Assembly: GCA_051294375.1 (NCBI GenBank)
Contig: CM119265.1
Span: forward strand, 14,980,963 to 15,044,962
DNA from: Paraspadella gotoi
Taxonomy: Eukaryota > Chaetognatha
DNA length: 64,000 nt
Direction: 5' to 3'
Shown: one piece after another, positions 44,323 to 55,713 of the stretch
Layout of the letters: every line of letters begins with the position of its first letter
Position numbering within the stretch: position 1 is the first letter of the stretch
Program-made: the position numbers and the translations under genes
Notes under the pieces: model-generated
Told to the model about the DNA's origin: nothing
Databases searched by the model: none
The model's input: the letters and a program-made list of their open reading frames with translations, nothing else

Positions 44323-46308
44323 TCAGTTTAAATAAGCTTTGTCTCGGAACTCAATTTGAAAATGAGGTCTGTGAATTTCAAAAATTAAAATATCATTGCT
44401 CCCTCTGACTAACAAAGGAGCCGGAATGTACAAAGACTTTTGGGGGCCTATTTGCCAATATCGTCCAACGTTAAAGCCATTGACAATGACAAATCCATGA
44501 TGCCAATCGAAAGGTTCCAAATAGAGAAAAGTGTCACTCGGAACGTCATTTATCTCCAAAGTGGCCCTGTAAAGCCCAGGCCCCTGATTCGTCGGAATGC
44601 TGTAATCACTCCATTTTCCTTCCGTCAAAGCTTTCTCCACGAAGGCCATCTTGAAATCGAGGCAGTAGATTATCACATCCTTGACTATTTGATCATCTAG
44701 TACGACCTGCTCTTCCAGCAGTCCCTTCCGTTGATTCTCCATTCCGGGCCCGTAATTGACGCGACCCAGATTCTCGACGAGAATGTCGAGAGTATTGTAA
44801 TCGCCCGTAGTATCGATTTGGACGCGAGCGTCCTTCATTGTAAAATCGACAGTTTCAATCTCTTTTCCGTTTATAATGACTGTCGCCCGATCGGCAACGA
44901 ATCCACGAAAACGCAGCTCGCTCACTCGCGCCACCTCCTTTCGGTAGAGGACGAACCCGAAATTCTGTCCCCGTCCGTCGCGCCTCTGCAGCGATTCCAT
45001 CTGCTTCGTCGGTTGGCCGGCAATGGAATCGTCAACGAGCGACAGCATCTGTTCCAAATCCATCATTTGTGCGACGCGCACGGAGCCGTAAGCTTTGGGA
45101 GTTATCGGCGCCGGTGGATCAACGAACTGGAAGCAGTCGCGGAAGATCCCGTTGGCCTCGGCGAATTCTTCCAACATCTTGCGCGTCAGGCTCCACTTAG
45201 GCGTAAGAGCCCCATTTTCGGTTAACGGAGCATCGTAGTCGTAAGACGTCACGTCGGGTTTGTAGTGAGGAAAAGCAGGAACGCCGTTCGCTCCCGCCAA
45301 AAAACCGAAGGACGTGCCCCCGTGAAACATGTAAAAGTTAACGCTGGCGCGATTTTCCAGAATCTCTCGAAGAGACATTTGAAAAAGGGGAAGTGGAAAT
45401 CCGCCGTGTTTCTCGCCCCAATGATCAAACCAACCGGTCCAAAACTCCATCACCATTAAAGGTCGGTCCGGCTGCAATGTCCGCAGGTTGTTCAGGTATA
45501 AAGTCACATTGGTCTGGCAATTGACAGTCATCAGGATTCCAGGAATGAACCCAGTTTCCAGCCCGGCTGAATTGTCTGAAGTGAATAGAAGAGTAGAGTC
45601 GGCAAACCCGTGCTTTTCGAAGAGACCCATCAGATGGAGCAAATATCGAGTGTCCGACCCAAACGACCCGTATTCGTTCTCTATCTGCGCCGCGATAACT
45701 GGTCCTCCTCTCAGGTACTGCAGATCCTTTAATTTCGGAAGTAGAACGTTGAAGTAATCGTCAACGGCGTCGAGGTAAGGACGGTACATGGTCCTCACTC
45801 TCATGCGCGGATCTTTCAACAGCCAGGAAGGCAGCCCACCGAAGTCCCATTCGGAGCAAATGTACGGACCGGGACGGATAATGATCCAGAGGCCGAGTTT
45901 TTCGGCCAAACGGACGAAGGAAACTAAATCCAGAATACCGTGGAAATTAAAGTCACCCTTCGATTCCTCGTGGAGGTTCCAAGGAACGTAAGTCTCTACT
46001 GTGTTCAGTCCTGCAGCCTTGAGTTTTGTCAGCCGATCCAGCCAATACTCGGGGACGACACGAAAGTAATGGAGAGCGCCGGCGGCGACGAAGAACGGTT
46101 TCTTGTTCAAAGTAAAGTCGTTGCCTTGGGCCTTGAGGCCCTCGACGCGAGTCTCGCGGAACGGCATGGCGACGACGGGCGGCGGTGGGGTAGGGGGAGT
46201 CGAGAGCCAGAAACGAAAGTGGATGAAAATCGCGAAAGCAACGATGGTGAGAAGGATGACGCCGAGACGAACGCGTGGTGCGCCAAGTCGAAACAATTTT
46301 AAAGTCAT
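44323..46308 (-). CDS. GH35 beta-galactosidase-like protein (GLB1L type), single exon
   Basis: One uninterrupted frame of 661 residues from the ATG at 46308 to TAA at 44323. Residues about 15-35 (LGVILLTIVAFAIFIHF) form a signal anchor, so a type II membrane or secretory-route enzyme is likely. The catalytic domain has GALHYFRV, TYVPWNLHE, RPGPYICSEWDFGGLPSWL, then QIENEYGSFG (acid/base Glu212) and MEFWTGWFDHWG (nucleophile Glu288). The jelly-roll domains end with WHHGFVIVNGFNVGRYW. GH35 enzymes remove terminal beta-galactose. The lack of introns is odd among such intron-rich neighbours and suggests a retrocopy or wholesale intron loss. The frame extends 19 codons upstream without an ATG. Confidence 0.93.
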   Translation of the reverse strand: MTLKLFRLGAPRVRLGVILLTIVAFAIFIHFRFWLSTPPTPPPPVVAMPFRETRVEGLKAQGNDFTLNKKPFFVAAGALHYFRVVPEYWLDRLTKLKAAGLNTVETYVPWNLHEESKGDFNFHGILDLVSFVRLAEKLGLWIIIRPGPYICSEWDFGGLPSWLLKDPRMRVRTMYRPYLDAVDDYFNVLLPKLKDLQYLRGGPVIAAQIENEYGSFGSDTRYLLHLMGLFEKHGFADSTLLFTSDNSAGLETGFIPGILMTVNCQTNVTLYLNNLRTLQPDRPLMVMEFWTGWFDHWGEKHGGFPLPLFQMSLREILENRASVNFYMFHGGTSFGFLAGANGVPAFPHYKPDVTSYDYDAPLTENGALTPKWSLTRKMLEEFAEANGIFRDCFQFVDPPAPITPKAYGSVRVAQMMDLEQMLSLVDDSIAGQPTKQMESLQRRDGRGQNFGFVLYRKEVARVSELRFRGFVADRATVIINGKEIETVDFTMKDARVQIDTTGDYNTLDILVENLGRVNYGPGMENQRKGLLEEQVVLDDQIVKDVIIYCLDFKMAFVEKALTEGKWSDYSIPTNQGPGLYRATLEINDVPSDTFLYLEPFDWHHGFVIVNGFNVGRYWQIGPQKSLYIPAPLLVRGSNDILIFEIHRPHFQIEFRDKAYLN

Positions 46309-47306
46309 TATCGCGGCGACGGCAGTGGGGAATATGAAGCGCGAGTGAAGAGCGACGGACGGCAATGTAAAGTCATTCTTACCGAGTTTAATTAAGAGTT
46401 TTTATTCTAATAAGAAAAAAATAGGCGAAGATAAGAATTGAAAAGGTGAGAGAAAAATTTTGGATTTAGACAAGTTAGCCACTCTTTTGTTCGGTCGAAG
46501 TTTGTATCTTTTAATCCCGAGCATAGTTTGATAGATGGCGTTTCAGTCAGCAATCTTAGTCAGAAAGACATCGGGTTTTTAAATTACGCCTATTTTTTAA
46601 AAAATTGAGTTTAAAAGCGGGCTCGATCATCGGGACATATCGTCGAATGATAAGACCTATAATTGAAAAGAAGAACTTATATACAAATTTTATTTCTATT
46701 TACTTTTAAATAATTAACTGTGACTTTTAATAACAAATCAACAAGATAGATTGATCGTAAAATTTAGGTCGGATGTAATGTAACAAATGTACAGATTAAC
46801 AGGAATTTTAAAGAATAACGTTAAAGCGAGAAGTACTAAACAAAGATATGGATAAACTGGATGGCTAAAAAAAATTATCGCAAACAAGAATAGTCATACC
46901 CCCCACCTGTTTGGAACGTAATCCACAAAAAATGCATAACAATCGTGCCTGGAGAAGCGTGACCAGATTTTTTTTAATTGAAGCTTTACAACGAAAAAAT
47001 CACGATAGGAACGTAACGTCGGAAATATGAAGAAAAAAAACGAAAAAAATATTAAGAGAAAATTGTTATTTCCTCCTCGCGAAGTACGTTCAATTTTAAT
47101 TAAAGGCCAAAGCTCTTTATAATGATAATAAAACGTGCGCAATTCGGCCTTCGAGACCAAAACGAAAAAAAAAAGACCGAGAGTTTTGACATCGTCAGTT
47201 AGAAAAAAAAGCGACCGTCTCGAGTTACACACGGCGGCGGCAGGCGCTGGGATTATTCTCTTTCTTCGCTCCCTCGCTGACGCTGGCAAACTTCCCCTCG
47301 CTTCGG

Positions 47307-47388
<82 letters not shown>

Positions 47389-47498
47389 CTCGCAGGCGGC
47401 CGCCTATCCAACGCCACTCGGCGAGCTCGATCTCTTTTTCGTCGAGAGAGAGAAGAGAGAAGAGAGAGAGAGAAGACGAGAGAGACGAGAGGAGAGAG

Positions 47499-47536
<38 letters not shown>

Positions 47537-47781
47537 CATTTATAAAAAAGTTTAACATTGAAAAAAAAATTGTAATCGAGGGAAGTAATTATTTAAAAAT
47601 AAAAAAGACTAACCACGAATACTCGTTAATAAATAACCAAGACAAGGAGACAAAAGTTTTTTTCCCTATTTTCGATATAAAACTGAGAGGTCCTTTGGAA
47701 TGATTTTTTGTTTTCTCCTTTTTCTCATTCTTGTCGACGTTGTGTTTGATCGTCTTCCTCGTCGTCGTCCTCGTCGTCGCC
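46309..47781. other. Spacer between PRC1 and the GH35 gene
   Basis: It contains the PRC1 3' flank and the presumed GH35 promoter. No gene was supported. The facing CT and GA tracts at 47310-47533 are described separately. Confidence 0.5.
47310..47533. repeat. Facing (CT)n and (GA)n tracts
   Basis: About 80 bp of CT-rich DNA (47310-47388), then ~50 bp of GC-rich spacer, then about 95 bp of GA-rich DNA (47442-47533). The two tracts are roughly complementary, so a long hairpin is possible. Frames translated through it are artefacts. Confidence 0.85.
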
Positions 47782-50700
47782 TCAAAATGCGGCCTCGTGA
47801 AAGGATCGGACGGCTAGGGAGGCGGCGTCGGGGGGTGTGGCCGAAGCTGCTCGGCGATCGTCGCCGCTCCCGCCGGCTGCTGCCGCCGCCAAGTGCAGGT
47901 TTCGTAAATCGGTCAATGAGGAAGAGCGGAAGGGAGGTTTAACGCCACGCTTGAAATCCTGACGAGGCAAAAAAAAAAAAAGGTTCGGGGGTGTTGGTTG
48001 GTTGGCTCGCTGGCTGACTCTTTCTCTCTCTGCGACTCGCCTCGTAAGAGTCAATGTTGGAGTTGGCGTCGTTCTTTAAATCATTAAGGGCACGTCGAGA
48101 CGTTAAGGGGGCGATACGCCCCGGGCTCCGAGACAGCAATCGGGAATTCGAAGCTCCCTGAAATCCAAGGGAAAATTGTTTGTTACAATGTTATAAATCT
48201 ATTTGTTTTTCTCTATTTTCAAGCCTAAATTCTTATCTAAAGTTGTCCTTGTAATTTACAGGTACTAATAATATTGGTTATAACATTATAACATTCTGTT
48301 CGAAGACTCGCTAACAATAAAATAACACTAAAAAAATTATCGAATATAACACATATTAAAGTTAAGTCCAAATTGAATGCTTGAATTCACGATAAAGAAA
48401 AACTCATAAAAATTCGCCAGACATGGCATAAAACAGCGGCATCTTCAACCCACGCCGAATCGTGCGCCAAGACGAAAAAGTTGCCATTCCGGTTTTCCCT
48501 TTGGCTCGACACGGAGAACGAACTCGACTTTTCGGACAAAAAGGGACGCGAACATTAAACTGGCGTGGGACCTGACCTTTGATTTAGCCGGGCACGACAT
48601 CGGCACCGGCGGCCGGTAAGGCGAAAGCGCGAGTCGGATGCTGGAATGCGTCTGTTGAGTTGGGGTCATCGTCGACGCCTCCGCACCGTTGAGCTTTTGA
48701 GGAAAAGTTATACTAATATAATTAGAAAGTTCAAAATATTAACTTGATATTTTTTTCAGAAACTAAATAAATCTCTTAATTTATTATCCATTATTATATT
48801 ATATTGGCTGTAAAAAGATATAATATTTCTCAAGATACCAAAAAAAGGGGTTAACTATAAACCAAGTACAGATCCTAAAATTACAATACAGAGCCTAAAC
48901 TTAAAAGAAATGAATATTTGTTTAGATAATGGAATAAATGATTATAGACACGTGCAAAAAAAAAAAGAAAAAAAAAGCGCCACTTTAGAACTTTAAATTC
49001 CAGACACTCTATAAAAATATTTTTAGAGAAAAATAAAGTTTTTAAAAAAAGGAATTTATGTGTATAAATTTTATCAAAATCGGCCAAGTGGTTTAGGAGA
49101 TATGATTTTTTAAATCGTATAATGATTTCTTTTAGAATAAAAAGAATTTTATTCGAAAGTTTTAAAATCATTGACCTATCATTCGTATTATATTTTATTA
49201 ATCTTGATATTTTTATTTAGGGATCTCGGTCAATCTAGTTGTCCAGCTATCCCTCCTGATATCCAGGAAATTTTTTTTTTCATTTTTAATCTACTATAAA
49301 AAAAAAATATTAGTCTTAAATGAATCAAATTTCTTTATATTTAATTTGTTTTGGAGTACCTTATTCTGAAAAACTTACTCATCCCAAACGGATAGCCCAA
49401 TTTCTCTCAAATTTAAATCAAACTCAATCTTTTAATAAACTAATTTTAAAAAAAATTGAAGTATACAGGGCGATTTTTAAAAAGCTGAAATAAAGTGGCG
49501 CTTTTTTTTCACAAGACTTCAATCCTAGTTTATTTTTCCTTCCAAATACAAAATTTTGAAAATCGATTTACGGCCAAAAACGTACATAAGGTTTCCAATA
49601 AATTTTATTTAAAAGTTAATTTTCAACTGAGACAAAAAAATCCAACTGTGATCCAAATCCGATGATACGAAAGAAAAATTAATTATACGTAAACTGTACA
49701 CCAATAAGAAAAAATTATAATCCCATTTGAAAGAAAAAATGACATTTTTAAAAAGTTCAAAACATTGCTTAAAAACGCTTAAAAACATTCTAAAAATACT
49801 ATCCAAACCACTAACAAAAAAATTATTCTTCGTGGAGCAAAAAATCTTGTCCAAAAGCAGCTATAATTTTTTACTATTACAAATGTTGAATGCTGATAAC
49901 CACTTGTTATAAATTACCACAAGAAAAAAAATCAGATTTTACTCAGGTTAGCTAAGGGATAGCTAAGGAATATCCCCCTTCTCAAGCTATCTTTCGATAA
50001 AAATTTAGGTAAACTTTTATGCAGCCGATGCTGTGATGCACTGGTCACTCTATCGAGCTTAAACTACCAATTTTTCAAATTGTATTGCCATAAGCCACTC
50101 CTGTTTCTTCAGTTTATATGCGAATTATAGGCAGTGAATACCCATCGTCGTCTTGCCAATAATCAATTTGTCACTGAAAAGCAGTCTTAAGGCTGAGTAT
50201 CATTCTCTCAGGCCACAAAAGGTTTATGGACAAAAGGTTTATGGACAGTAGTGGCAAAAAAGCACCAATATTTTCTGTACCAGGGTCTTCAAAACTTAAA
50301 CAAAATTGTTTATTGCAATCGATTTTTAACAAATACGATTCGCCGACAATTGAGCATTTTAACATCTTCGTACGAAATTATAATGGATTAAAATAAAATT
50401 TATACATAAAAAACGTCAAAAGGTTATATTATGGCAACAGCCAGGTTGCCTGTGATGCCCATTGGGATGGGGCATCTCACTGTTGGCTTTGGGGCTTCCG
50501 ACCCTCAGTAGCCTCCAGTCACTGGCGCGGTTACCCTAGGACGGTCTCGCTTTGCCCAGCAGAGGGAAGTCGTTAGGACTGTGGATGAACACTACGCCTG
50601 GGATGGTGTGTTCCCCCCTTTGAGCCAATGGATTTGGCTGAAGGATGGTGGGCGGGAGGCCGGTGTGAATATACCGCCACAGGATCCCCGGGCTAAGACA

Positions 50701-53700
50701 TCACTCGGTTCCTCAAGCCTGAGAGGTGTCCGACAAGACTGTTACCATAGTGGGAGAGAAAGCGTGAGTTGTGAGGGCATAGGCGTTTGTCGTAGCATAT
50801 CCCAGGGGCATAGGCGTTTTCGTAGCGTACCCTGAGAAGGTTGCGTGTTTGTAGTAGGGGTCACCACTTATGGCAACAGCCGGGTTGCCTGTGATGCCCA
50901 CCAGGATGGGGCATTTCACTGTTGGCCCTGGGGCATCCGACCCCCAGTGACGTCCCCAGCCACCGGCGCGGTCACCCCAGGACGGTCTCACTTTGCCAAC
51001 GCAGAGGGAAGTCATGTAGGATTGTGGATGGAACACTACGCCTGGGATGGTGTGTTCCTCCCTCTGAGCCAATGGATTTGGCTGAAGGATAGTGGGCGTG
51101 AGGCGGTGTGAATATACCGCCACAATATATGATTTTAAAAAATCTTTGTGTATAAACTTTCGTTACGTTACTATCAAAGAAAATTAATAAAAAAATCCGA
51201 AAAAAAAGGAATGATTGATGTAATAGTAATTGATTATTGATGCGATGTTAACCAAATATTGATGCGATGTTAACCAAATATTGATGCGATAACCAAATAT
51301 TGATGCGATGATAACCAATAATTCATACGATACGGCCCTTATCCCGTCTGGCGAGATAAAAATGAGTGAATCTATCTCATCTCAGTAAAGTACGGCAGTG
51401 GTTTCTTTCGTATCATCGGAACTTTGGGAAAGACGGAAAAAAAATTCTTGTAACTCTAAAAGGGGTTGCCCAAATAAATTTTGCTATGATGATCCAAAGA
51501 CTTATCCAGCTTTCCCTTCATTATTTTTTTTGAGGGGGACTACGACTCTCCGGGTGCATCAACAGTAAGAATAGTGAACATTTTTTCTTACATTATCTTA
51601 GCTTTTAGGTCAAACCTATTTGCTTTCCCTTACCAAAAAGTATGCTTAAACTCTCGGATAAGTTTCAAATCTCATTTCATGGTGTCCAGTTGCCCCATTG
51701 CAGTTCCTCATGCCATTACGGAGTTCATTAATATCAATACTTAACCTAAACTATATATTTAATTTTAATTCCCTAATGACTATACACGTGCTAAGTACTT
51801 TTTGTAATAATTAAAAAAGTCAATAGAAAAACAACACCCCATACTAGAAAATAATCCACGAAATGAATGCAATTTATAGGGAAAAAAATTCTATCTACCT
51901 TGGGAAACTTTCTACCCAAGGTCGGAGTCAGACACCCCGGCCTTGATTCTTCCTGAAACGTGGAAAAAGAACGTATCGGTGTAAACAGTTTTAGAAATTT
52001 TTTTAAAACGAAATTTCGTTTAAAAGTACTTACTCTTTGTCTTTTGGTGGGAGTCTTGGCGTTGCTAGGAGTGTTGGTATTAGAGGGGAGAGCGCCACAG
52101 AATCGACGCTTTGTCGGCGTCTTAGGGCGACTGCCAAATGTCATCTCGACTTCCGTTTCACGCTGTTTCTTTCGCAAACGAGACTCACGTTCCTGACCAA
52201 ACCACCAATTAACATTTAACAATACTAACATTCTATTACTAAAGACAAAAAAGCAAGTTGTCGAAGGTTCTTACTCATAATTGAAAACTTACCATTTGCT
52301 TTTCGACCTCGTGATTCTCCCTCTGTCTTGTGACGTATTCTTTATAACCAATCCCGCAGACTTGAAACTGCCGCCCATTTTCCGACTCCCAGGCATGGAT
52401 CTGTATCTCCAATTCTTTTTCCACCTTGGGCAACTTAACGGCCAGCTTGTTTCGTTCCTTCTCTTCCTGCAGTAAGAAAAATGTTTCGATAAAATGGCCT
52501 ATTGTGGCAGCAAGACTTAAAAGCTGCCTCACTGCTGTCCTTCCTCAGCTCGTCTCAATGGCCGAGCAGGCTAATCTACTCATTCATCCGTCCGGCGTCC
52601 GCGTTCAATCTGGGTATCCCGGTTCTGGCTTAAGGTTGACGGTGGCCGGTATAAACATGCCAGTGACAGGGAGGCGTCACTGAGGGTGCGCAGACCCTAC
52701 GGGCCAGTTGGTGGATCCGCCGCCGCCCCGGTTATCAAGGCTATCCTTCCGCGTTGCCATACTATCCTTTAAATTAAGGACTAAAAGTCTGAATACTAAG
52801 TTTAACCTGCAACAGTCCCCCTCCTCGATTGACGAAACGGTTAGGGTCATTTGCTCTTTTCTCAAACTGCAGAAACTGGGTCCACATCATTTCCCAACAT
52901 TCTACCGCCTAAAAATGAACAAAAATGTAACAAACAGTTAATTTTTTCTCAAGGGAAATCATAACATTTTTTATTTTATACACCTGAAACAATCTCTGGT
53001 GCTCCTCGTAGTAGATTTTAAGAAAATCTAATTCCTTTTCGTGAACATCCAACAACTGTTCGTTATAATCTTCATCTTGAAATCCCAGAAAAGCTTCCTT
53101 CTGATCCTCGCTGTTAAAAAAAGGCGATGAGAAAAAAATAAAAAAATCGAATAACAGACACAGTTGCATAAGTAAACGTTATGTAACTAACCTATAGTAA
53201 CACTTGTTCCAGTATTCTTTAATTTGATTACGTAATTTTTCAATAAGTTTTCCCAAATTTGCCCTGCGAAGTTCCTTCATTTGCTGAACTTTTTCCTTAA
53301 AATTGTCGATAACCTGCAATTGGATAAGATTCGTCAATTGCATCATATTTTAAATTATAATACCGAGTAAACGTCTTCGTCATACATATATAATATATAC
53401 GTTAAAGTATAGCACTGTAGTACTTAACTACTTAAGTTTTCCCCGGTTTTTTTTCAAAGAAACTAAGCATTTCACGATTATATGCGATAATTTTTATTTT
53501 TAGGTAAATTGGTAAAGTTCTCCGCCATCATATGACACTCCCCACTCCCGAGACCTGCTGACGGCACCCTTGGTTGTCTTCGATAAACTGCCGTTTAATG
53601 TCGTCTGTAACATCCAGTTGGTCCCAGAGTACGATCAGTCTTCCCTTTAATTCGGCTATGGCCGATCGCCGTTGAGACTCAATCTCTTCCAAATCCTAAC

Positions 53701-54529
53701 AAAGCGATTTCCAAGAACACAATTTAATGTCCGGAACTGATATAGAATAAAAAAATTAACAAAATTTTCTTCGATTTAACTCACCTGACAATATTTTCTC
53801 AGCCCCTCCATATTCCTGGAGTTAAGATCGAAGGATTCTTCGTCCTCGGCAAGAATGTCTCCCTGAAACGTATTGTCGGGAGTCACTCCAACGGCGTCGA
53901 GCAATTTGACTATGTTCCTCTTGAGAATCTTGAATTCTTCTTTCCGCTCTTTTAAAGTTCTTTTCATCAAATCAATGTGAGCCTCGAGTTCTTTGAGCAC
54001 GTCGCGAGAAGGTACGGTATTGGGACGAATGGCATATGGTATCTCCCCCAACTGGTCGGAGAGCGCTTCGTCCACGTTGACGAGAGCCTCCACTTCCTTC
54101 ATACGCTCCGCTTTTTCTTCGCGTAACTTTTGAAGTTCTTTGGGAAGAATGCTGTTTAATTGGAAAGGGGTCGCGTGTTCGGGGGGCTACCGAAAGGGGG
54201 AACTTGTTATTACAGGAGGGAGACTGACCAAAAAAAAAAAAATAATTTACTTCGTAAGGTGCGAGATTGAGTTCGTCGCACAAGGCGGCGATCTTCTGGG
54301 CCAACTGCTCGATCCTTTTCTCGATCTTTGACTTGAGTTCCTCCTCTTCGTTAACGAGGCCCTTGAGAAATTCCTCGACATGGAGAACGACTCCGTTGGT
54401 TCTTTCCATCATGGACTTGGCGTCGAGGCCAAGCGTGTGCCAAATCATGCACATGTGAGTCACGTCCTTGGAGACGCCGGCAACGAGCGCCTCGCGCAAA
54501 CGATCCTCAGATTGACGAATTTGCGACAT
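47782..54529 (-). CDS. PRC1: PRC1/Ase1/MAP65 spindle midzone protein
   Basis: Twelve exons encode 656 residues in phase: 54251-54529, 53785-54186, 53555-53695, 53192-53313, 52984-53110, 52807-52908, 52293-52466, 52034-52192, 51899-51952, 48577-48693, 48041-48157 and 47782-47958 (TGA). Human PRC1 is 620 residues. The N-terminal dimerisation rod begins MSQIRQSEDRLREAL, with ELNLAPYE at its first conserved turn. The microtubule-binding spectrin part contains RANDPNRFVNRGGGL. The basic tail has FGSRPKTPTKRRF and KTPTKRQR, CDK-type TP sites as in human PRC1, and ends with SYEDFKRG near the conserved C-terminus. PRC1 crosslinks antiparallel microtubules and recruits KIF4. Intron 11 uses a GC donor (GAG/GCGAGT). 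Intron 9 (3.2 kb) carries a MITE and the hairpin repeat array. Intron 6 carries a SINE. Confidence 0.93.
48945..49520. mobile_element. Tc1-like MITE, ~575 bp
   Basis: The left end is TAGACACGTGCAAAAA with GCGCCACTTTAG, the right end TAAAGTGGCGCTTTTT with CACAAGACT. Internal ATCAAAATCGGCCAAGTGGT and GGGATCT.GGTCAAT blocks match 32270-32967. No transposase. PRC1 intron 9. Confidence 0.75.
50432..51124 (-). repeat. Two-unit copy of the terminal-hairpin repeat
   Basis: Reverse-orientation relative of the 5749-6735 array. It starts with GGCAACAGCCAGGTTGCC and ends ACCGCCACA, with an internal junction ATACCGCCACAGGATCC at about 50678. The second unit restarts with GGCAACAGCCGGGTTGCC at 50871. It lies in PRC1 intron 9. 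Confidence 0.85.
51225..51335. repeat. Minisatellite, ~22-bp unit
   Basis: Four to five copies of ATTGATGCGATGTTAACCAA, the later ones shortened. PRC1 intron 9. Confidence 0.85.
52540..52760 (+). mobile_element. tRNA-derived SINE sharing its body with the hairpin repeats
   Basis: ATGGCCGAGCAGGCTAATC matches a Leu/Ser-type tRNA A box, and GCGTTCAATCTGGG sits where the B box would be. The body GCCAGTGACAGGGAGGCGTC ACTGAGGGT and the end CGTTGCCATAC match the hairpin-repeat family at 6640-6735 and 57700-57808. It is in PRC1 intron 6. Confidence 0.7.
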
Positions 54530-55048
54530 TTCGTCGACAGGCGCGTAAATAACGTTCTTAGTTATGATACACGGGATTTTAATTAGCACGGTTTCGAAGA
54601 GGATTACATCTTCTGGTAAACGAATTCTGGGGGATAAGAGGATACAGTAAAAAGCGAATAGATCAACAAATATAAATAATGTCGACTTAAAAAACTATAC
54701 TTAATGTAATCAACAAATTGAAATTTAATTTCCTTAAATTGACAGAATATAATGTAAGAAATGTTGATTGTTTGTATGTGTGTGAATAATCAACGATAAG
54801 GCAACGAGTTCAATAGTGAATACGTTGGTCTACGTAAACAGAATAATAATTTAGGACAGTCCAATGATAAAAAATTAAAAAACAGAAAAAAATGCAAATA
54901 GGGTAAATATTCTTGGCAGGTCAATTTCGGATATCACAAAACGCTTTTTGAAATTACTGGAAATTACACGAAAAAGATTTTTTCAAAATTATATTGAATA
55001 TATTGTATAAAATAATGTGTTAAACTAGAGGCACATTAATGAATTTAT

Positions 55049-55664
55049 TGTAGCGGTAGTATTTCATACTCCGTTACTCGTCCGAGAATCAGCAGCGCCT
55101 TAGGACTCGCGTTCGCGCCCTGCTGATTCACACAAGAAAGCGCGACGGGGCGTCTCACCCACCGGTAGTGACGGACTACAGCCCGATCCAAAGTTCGGGA
55201 ACTTGTGTGCAACGGACGGTGAACTGCTCACATCATCATCTTCCACATTGGTGAGCCCAAACGAACACGCTGGGACGTTAATACACCTCTGCCCGGACAT
55301 GTTAACACACCTCTACCCTCGACCAGGAGACGGGAGCAGGAATAGGCAGTCCCCTAGAGTGCTCAGGTACAACGTGTGCATCAGAGCCATCACACTTGCG
55401 CGGGTTTGTGATGTCTAGGGGGGGGGATGTGTAGTGGTAGTATTTCAAACCCCATTACTCGTCCGAGAATCAGCAGCACCTATAGCGCCGGAGATAGCAC
55501 GAGCTCCTCCAAACCCAAAGGACTCCGGTTCGCGCCCTGCTGATTCACACAAAAAAGCGCGACAGGGCGTCTAATCCACCTGTAGTGACGGACAACAGCC
55601 GGATCCAAAGTTCGGAAACTTGTGTGCAACGGACAGTGAACTGCTCGCGGCATCGTCTTCCACA
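55049..55664 (+). mobile_element. TRIM-type LTR retroelement (complete, non-coding)
   Basis: LTR1 55049-55247 (199 bp) and LTR2 55430-55664 (235 bp) are similar direct repeats starting TGTAG.GGTAGTATTTC and ending TTCCACA. The size difference is a ~36-bp indel. A primer-binding-like TGGTGAGCCC follows LTR1. A polypurine tract (AGGGGGGGGATG) precedes LTR2. The internal region is only 182 bp. TTAT flanks both ends (55045-55048 and 55665-55668) as a 4-bp target duplication. It ends 49 bp from the PIBF1 stop, so it is probably in the PIBF1 3' UTR or flank. Confidence 0.88.
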
Positions 55665-55713
55665 TTATCCATGTAAAAAGTAATCAGCCCTGCTTCCAAT
55701 ATTCGAAACGAAA

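Noticed and set aside
46309-46365. Upstream extension of the GH35 frame by 19 codons
   Set aside because: The extension has no ATG. The ATG at 46308 leaves a normal signal anchor.
47135-47558. Overlapping Ser/Leu- and Arg/Glu-rich open frames
   Set aside because: They are translations of CT/GA microsatellites.
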